Shown: one piece after another, positions 60,051 through 64,000 of the stretch
Position numbering within the stretch: position 1 is the first letter of the stretch
Layout of the letters: the number at the start of each line of letters is the position of its first letter
Origin: an uncultured Roseicyclus sp.
GTDB taxonomy: Bacteria; Pseudomonadota; Alphaproteobacteria; Rhodobacterales; Rhodobacteraceae
NCBI GenBank assembly: GCA_947494975.1
Contig: CANLXA010000003.1
Location: forward strand, 62,001-126,000
Reading direction: 5' to 3'
Length of the DNA: 64,000 nt
The notes under the pieces: model-generated
What the model was told of the DNA's origin: nothing
Databases searched by the model: none
What the model saw: the letters and a program-made list of their open reading frames with translations, nothing else
Made by a program: the position numbers and the translations under genes

Positions 60051-61367
60051 ATGAAGATCGCGATTGTGGATGATGAGCAGGACATGCGGCAGTCGATCAG
60101 CCAATGGCTGGCGCTGTCGGGCTTTGACACCGACACCTATGCCAGCGCCGAAGACGCGCTGAAGGCGATCGGCCCGGATTTTCCCGGGGTTGTCGTGACC
60201 GACGTGAAGATGCCGGGCATGGACGGGATGGCGTTTCTCAAGCGTCTGATGGGCACCGATAGCGGCATTCCGGTGATCCTGATCACGGGCCATGGCGATG
60301 TGCCCATGGCCGTGGAGGCGATGCGGATCGGGGCCTATGATTTCCTGGAAAAGCCGTTCAACCCCGACCGGATGACCGATCTTGCCAAGCGCGCCGGGCA
60401 ACAGCGGCGTCTGACGCTGGACAACCGGGCGCTGCGCAAGGAACTGAGCGACGGCACCGTCCTGATGCGCAAGCTCATCGGGTCGTCGCCGGTGATGGAG
60501 CGGCTGCGCGAGGATATTCTCGATCTTGGCCAGGCTGACGGGCATGTGCTGATCACGGGCGAGACCGGCACCGGCAAGACTCTGGTGGCCCATGCGTTGC
60601 ATGCGGTGGGGCCGCGTGCAGGCAAGCATTTTGTCGTGCTGAGTTGTGCCGCCCATGACGAAGAGGAACTTGCCGCCAAGCTCTTCGGTCCGGTGGGTGA
60701 GGATCAGGACAAGCCGCTCGTCGAACAGGCCCGCGGCGGAACGCTGGTGCTTGAAGACATCGAAAGCCTGAGCCAGGCCCTTCAGGCCCGGCTCCTGACG
60801 TTCATCAACGATCAGGGCACCCCCGCCGAGACGCGGATCGTGGCCATCTGCAACGCGTCCGAGCCGGAAAACTGCGAGGCTGCCCTGCGCCCGGACCTGT
60901 TCTACCGTCTGGCCGCGATGCGGATCGACCTGCCGCCGCTCAGGGCCCGCGGCGAGGATATCCTGACGCTCTTCACCCGCTTCGGAGAGCAGTTCAGCGA
61001 GGAATACGGCACCGAAGCCCCGCAGGTGACGGCGCAGGAGGCCGCGCAGCTTCTGCAGGCGCCCTGGCCGGGCAATGTGCGCCAACTGATCAACATCGCC
61101 GAACGCGCGATCCTGCAGCAACGGCGCGGGTCGGGTACGATTGCCTCGCTCCTGATGTCCGACAATACCCAGATCGCGCCACAGGCCATTGGCGAGGGCA
61201 AACCGCTCAAGGAATACGTGGAAGCGTTCGAGCGGATGCTGATCGACAACACGATGCGCCGCCATCGCGGCTCCATCGCCAGTGTGATGGAGGAGCTGTG
61301 CCTGCCGCGCCGGACTTTGAACGAGAAGATGGCGAAGTACGGTCTGAGTCGGTCGGATTATCTGTGA
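60051..61367 (+). CDS. dctD: response regulator DctD-like, lacking GAFTGA
   Basis: A 438-residue NtrC-family regulator. The receiver domain has phosphate acceptor D51 (VVVTDVKMPGMDG). The AAA+ domain has Walker A GETGTGKT (residues 170-177), a Walker-B-like GGTLVLEDIESL, and RPDLFYRLAAMRIDLPPLR. The C-terminal Fis-type helix-turn-helix ends RRTLNEKMAKYGLSRSDYL. After LFG (residue 213) the sequence runs PVGEDQDKPLVEQARGG: the GAFTGA loop that contacts sigma-54 is missing. It therefore probably acts with the main sigma factor, as described for NtrC of Rhodobacter capsulatus. Confidence 0.88.
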   Translation: MKIAIVDDEQDMRQSISQWLALSGFDTDTYASAEDALKAIGPDFPGVVVTDVKMPGMDGMAFLKRLMGTDSGIPVILITGHGDVPMAVEAMRIGAYDFLEKPFNPDRMTDLAKRAGQQRRLTLDNRALRKELSDGTVLMRKLIGSSPVMERLREDILDLGQADGHVLITGETGTGKTLVAHALHAVGPRAGKHFVVLSCAAHDEEELAAKLFGPVGEDQDKPLVEQARGGTLVLEDIESLSQALQARLLTFINDQGTPAETRIVAICNASEPENCEAALRPDLFYRLAAMRIDLPPLRARGEDILTLFTRFGEQFSEEYGTEAPQVTAQEAAQLLQAPWPGNVRQLINIAERAILQQRRGSGTIASLLMSDNTQIAPQAIGEGKPLKEYVEAFERMLIDNTMRRHRGSIASVMEELCLPRRTLNEKMAKYGLSRSDYL

Positions 61368-61406
61368 CGGCACAGACCGCCCCCGGTGGCAGGTCTCTGA
61401 GCGGCG

Positions 61407-62279
61407 ATGGGTGACGGGCTTGGGATCTTCTATGCCGTCCTCTATGGCAGCTATCTGGCGATTCTGCTGCTGGTCCTGGGCATCGGCATCCTGCTTCTGC
61501 GCAAGGGGCTGACGATTGTCGGATGGGCTTTGATCGCGGCTGTTATCGCGTGGTGTTTCGGCCCACCCGCCTATGACCGGCTGATTGGCTTGCGCGAGCG
61601 GCAGGCCATCGATGCGGCGAATGCTCTTCCCGATACGCTGTCATTCGAAGGCCAGCGTGTCCTGGTGATCGAGGCGGGCAACACCATCTGCGCCGAGCTT
61701 TGCGGTGATATCCTTCAGCTCGGGCTTCAAGGGGAATTCTACTGGCTCGGAATCGGACACTACACCGGGGCAGGTGACGTGCCGAACCCCGATTTCGCGA
61801 TCCTCAACCACGGCGATGAGATCTTGCGGGTGGAATTGGGGCCGCCGCTGGCCGACATGGACGGCATGCGCTTTGCCGAACCCGTGGAGGCGGCCGTGAT
61901 CCCGCCCTTCGACGTGGTTCTGATCGACGATGACGGCTATTTGCGCAGCTTCGCGCCGCATTTGCTGGGGCTGCCAGCGGCGCTGGTCCCGCGCACGCAG
62001 GTGGCGCGTGTCCTGATAGAGAACTGGGGCGATCCCTTCACCGACCCGCCCCCGGACCCTACCTATCGCAGTGTCGCGCCCTGGCAGGATCTGGGTGATT
62101 TCGTCTTTTGGCCGTTGTCACGCAACGACAATGCCTATCCGTCGCTCACCCGGATGCGGGACGGCTGGTCGGAGCTTCTCTGTGCCCAGGCTGGCCCGCC
62201 GGAGGTGCGCGATGCGTTCACCTATGGCTTTCTGTGCGCGCCCGACAGCCTTGACGAGGTCCTGGGCTCGTCCGGATGA
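61407..62279 (+). CDS. two-helix membrane protein, unknown
   Basis: A 290-residue protein with two N-terminal membrane segments (IFYAVLYGSYLAILLLVLGIGILLL and IVGWALIAAVIAWCFGPPAY) and a soluble domain of about 220 residues with several cysteines (NTICAELCGD, LLCAQAG, GFLCAPD). No family recognised. It follows dctD by 39 bases and precedes the rne leader, so it may share the dctBD transcript. Confidence 0.78.
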   Translation: MGDGLGIFYAVLYGSYLAILLLVLGIGILLLRKGLTIVGWALIAAVIAWCFGPPAYDRLIGLRERQAIDAANALPDTLSFEGQRVLVIEAGNTICAELCGDILQLGLQGEFYWLGIGHYTGAGDVPNPDFAILNHGDEILRVELGPPLADMDGMRFAEPVEAAVIPPFDVVLIDDDGYLRSFAPHLLGLPAALVPRTQVARVLIENWGDPFTDPPPDPTYRSVAPWQDLGDFVFWPLSRNDNAYPSLTRMRDGWSELLCAQAGPPEVRDAFTYGFLCAPDSLDEVLGSSG

Positions 62280-62707
62280 TCGGCAAATCTGCCCTGGCGG
62301 TACGTTTGGCCATTGTCTTTTCACTCGGCGCTCCCTTAATGTGAACGGACTGGCAACTTGCCAGGCAACAGTTTCTCTGCACCCCCAACAGGTCTTGCCG
62401 CGCGATGACGCCGCACCGCCGGGGGCCGCAGGTCACTTGGCCCCTCGCGCGCGTTCGTCGCGGATGGGCCGTACCGAACCGCTCCCGCATGGGGGCATGA
62501 ATGGGGGGCGGGCCGCGTATTGGTCCAGCCGCCGGAGACAGTCGCGATGCACCGCCACGGCGCACATACGGAAAGAGTTCGGGGGCCACAGGCCGCTGCA
62601 TTCCGTGCCGGGCTCATCGCCACATCAGCACAACGTGACATGTCCACCATAGCACTGCCGGGGCTTGACCCGGGCAGCGGCGCAGGCCTGTCGCGAGCAA
62701 GGAAAAA
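62280..62707 (+). other. long untranslated leader of rne, no gene seen
   Basis: These 428 bases hold no supported gene. A weak promoter-like pair, TTGTCT at 62313-62318 and CTTAAT at 62335-62340 (16-base spacing), would give a leader of about 360 bases. Several GC-rich hairpins are possible, including one near 62659-62679 (TGCCGGGG/CCCGGGCA). E. coli rne also has a leader of about 360 bases through which RNase E controls its own mRNA. Similar control here is a guess. Confidence 0.45.
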
Positions 62708-64000
62708 ATGGCAAAGACAATGCTCATCGATGCCACCCACGCGGAAGAGACCCGCGTTGTGGTGGCAGACGGCAACAAGGTTGAGGAATTCGACTTTGAA
62801 TCGCTGAACAAGCGGCAACTCGCAGGAAATATCTATCTGGCAAAGGTCACGCGGGTCGAACCCTCGCTGCAGGCCGCCTTCATCGATTACGGCGGAAACC
62901 GGCACGGGTTCCTCGCGTTTTCGGAGATCCACCCGGATTACTACCAGATCCCCGTTGCGGATCGCGAAGCGCTTCTGGCCGAAGAACGCGCCTATGCCGA
63001 ACAGCAGGCCCGCGAAGACGACGAAGAGGCCCCCAAGCCCAAACGCCGCCGGCGCCGTCGCCGCGCGGACACCCGGGCCGAAGACACCAACGCCGATGCC
63101 GTGGCCACCGGCGCTCCGTCCGGCATGGATGTGGTCGATCTCGACGAGAGTGACGCCGAAGGGGCCGAGGACGCCGCAACGGAACCGTCGGATCCCGTCG
63201 AGGGCCTGTCCCCGATGGAGTTGGTCGCCGATACGCCGGTTGAAGAACCCGATGACGATGGCGCGGCGGAAGATGAGGGGCCGAGCGACGGCGCCGACGA
63301 TACCTCCGATGATGAGGACTCGGCAGAGACCGAGGACGACGATACCGAAACCGTTGCCGATGATGATGTGGAAGAAGACATCCGTCCGGTGCGTAAACCT
63401 CGCCCGCGCAAATACAAGATCCAGGAGGTCGTGAAGGTCCGCCAGATCATGCTGGTGCAGGTCGTCAAGGAAGAGCGTGGCAACAAGGGCGCCGCGCTGA
63501 CCACCTATCTCAGCCTGGCCGGTCGGTACTGCGTGCTGATGCCCAATACCGCCCGGGGCGGTGGCATCTCGCGCAAGATCACCAATGCTGCCGATCGCAA
63601 GAAGCTCAAGGACATCGCCACCGCGCTGGACGTACCGCAAGGCGCGGGCCTGATCGTGCGCACGGCGGGATCCCAGCGGACCAAGACCGAGATCAAGCGC
63701 GACTACGAATACCTGCAACGCCAGTGGGAACAGATCCGCGAGCTGACCCTGAAAAGCATCGCGCCCGCGCCGATCTACCAGGAAGGCGACCTGATCCACC
63801 GCACCATCCGCGACCTCTACAATCGCGATATCGGCGAAGTCATCGTGGAGGGCGAAGCGGGTTACCGCCACGCCAAGAACTTCATGAAAATGATCATGCC
63901 GTCCCACGCCAAGAACGTGAAACAGCATGTCGACCAGATGCCGCTCTTCGCCAAGCACAAGGTTGAGTCGTACCTCGCCGACATGTTCAACCCGACGGTT
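62708..64000 (+). CDS. rne: ribonuclease E (partial, runs off right edge)
   Basis: The first 431 residues of RNase E/G, the endonuclease that starts mRNA decay and processes rRNA, are visible. Residues 1-75 begin the S1 domain (KMLIDA-type start AKTMLIDATHAEETRVVV, VEPSLQAAFIDYG, GFLAFSEIHPDYY). A highly charged insertion of about 150 residues (basic KPKRRRRRRR, then a long acidic run) splits the S1 domain before KYKIQEVVKVRQIMLVQVVKEERGNKGAALT resumes. The RNase H-like and catalytic regions follow to the edge; the DNase I-like domain residues and C-terminal scaffold lie outside. The acidic insertion is typical of alphaproteobacterial enzymes. ATG 62708 follows AAGGA. Confidence 0.95.
   Translation, partial: MAKTMLIDATHAEETRVVVADGNKVEEFDFESLNKRQLAGNIYLAKVTRVEPSLQAAFIDYGGNRHGFLAFSEIHPDYYQIPVADREALLAEERAYAEQQAREDDEEAPKPKRRRRRRRADTRAEDTNADAVATGAPSGMDVVDLDESDAEGAEDAATEPSDPVEGLSPMELVADTPVEEPDDDGAAEDEGPSDGADDTSDDEDSAETEDDDTETVADDDVEEDIRPVRKPRPRKYKIQEVVKVRQIMLVQVVKEERGNKGAALTTYLSLAGRYCVLMPNTARGGGISRKITNAADRKKLKDIATALDVPQGAGLIVRTAGSQRTKTEIKRDYEYLQRQWEQIRELTLKSIAPAPIYQEGDLIHRTIRDLYNRDIGEVIVEGEAGYRHAKNFMKMIMPSHAKNVKQHVDQMPLFAKHKVESYLADMFNPTV

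Overview
The window is high-GC DNA from an alphaproteobacterium, most likely family Rhodobacteraceae (Roseobacter/Rhodobacter group). Evidence for this: an F1 ATP-synthase zeta-type inhibitor gene, an RNase E with a long acidic insertion in its S1 domain, a B12-dependent methionine synthase split into separate genes, a LexA site of the alphaproteobacterial type (GTTC-N7-GTTC), a CtrA-type site (TTAA-N7-TTAA) and FdsGBACD formate dehydrogenase. Genes are packed tightly, and many neighbours overlap by the four bases ATGA or TTGA. No rRNA, tRNA, insertion sequence, phage gene or CRISPR array was seen. Coordinates were read by eye and functions inferred from motifs; no database search was possible.

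Layout, left to right. (1) 1-6980, minus: a seven-gene coupled operon with a CPA1 antiporter, three small membrane or secreted proteins, and three different enzymes each fused to a Rieske [2Fe-2S] domain (glutamate-synthase-like FMN protein, ferric-reductase-like membrane protein, pyruvate-oxidase-like TPP enzyme). This is the best candidate for an undescribed system. (2) 7130-12652: opgG and a cytochrome b561 on minus, facing a three-gene plus operon (CDP-alcohol phosphatidyltransferase, MdoB/sulfatase-like enzyme, YbhN-like membrane protein) that looks like envelope lipid or glucan modification. (3) 12727-17900: an NMT1-type ABC importer with a double permease in one chain, then a glycosyltransferase and an FkbM methyltransferase. 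(4) 17910-29047: a sugar or polyol catabolic locus around a FadR-type GntR regulator. It has a leftward operon (metallo-hydrolase, HAD protein, class II aldolase, FGGY kinase) and a rightward operon (ABC sugar importer, UPF0261 protein, second class II aldolase). Near-identical TTTGTATACAAA operators lie at both promoters.

(5) 29132-33176, minus: a CheB-CheR-PAS hybrid and an unknown protein preceded by a CtrA-type site. (6) 33305-38282: an RND/MMPL exporter and a secreted protein on minus, divergent from an alpha-oxoamine synthase and a wax-ester-synthase-like acyltransferase, a plausible lipid or signal synthesis-and-export unit. (7) 38328-45347: LysR regulator and the complete fdsGBACD operon for NAD-dependent formate oxidation, followed by an IlvD/Edd sugar-acid dehydratase. 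(8) 47712-55230: pieces of a split methionine synthase (DUF1638, corrinoid protein, homocysteine methyltransferase) interleaved with small transporters, acetyltransferases, a GFA-family protein and a LexA-box-preceded radical SAM protein. (9) 55387-64000: NYN nuclease-like protein, zeta subunit, purC-purS-purQ, a DctB/DctD two-component pair whose response regulator lacks the sigma-54 contact motif, an unknown membrane protein, and rne, which runs off the right edge after a long untranslated leader.

A family of short intergenic repeats (hairpin plus CCCCCGGGGTATTT-type core) recurs at about 41.4, 45.5 and 47.5 kb.
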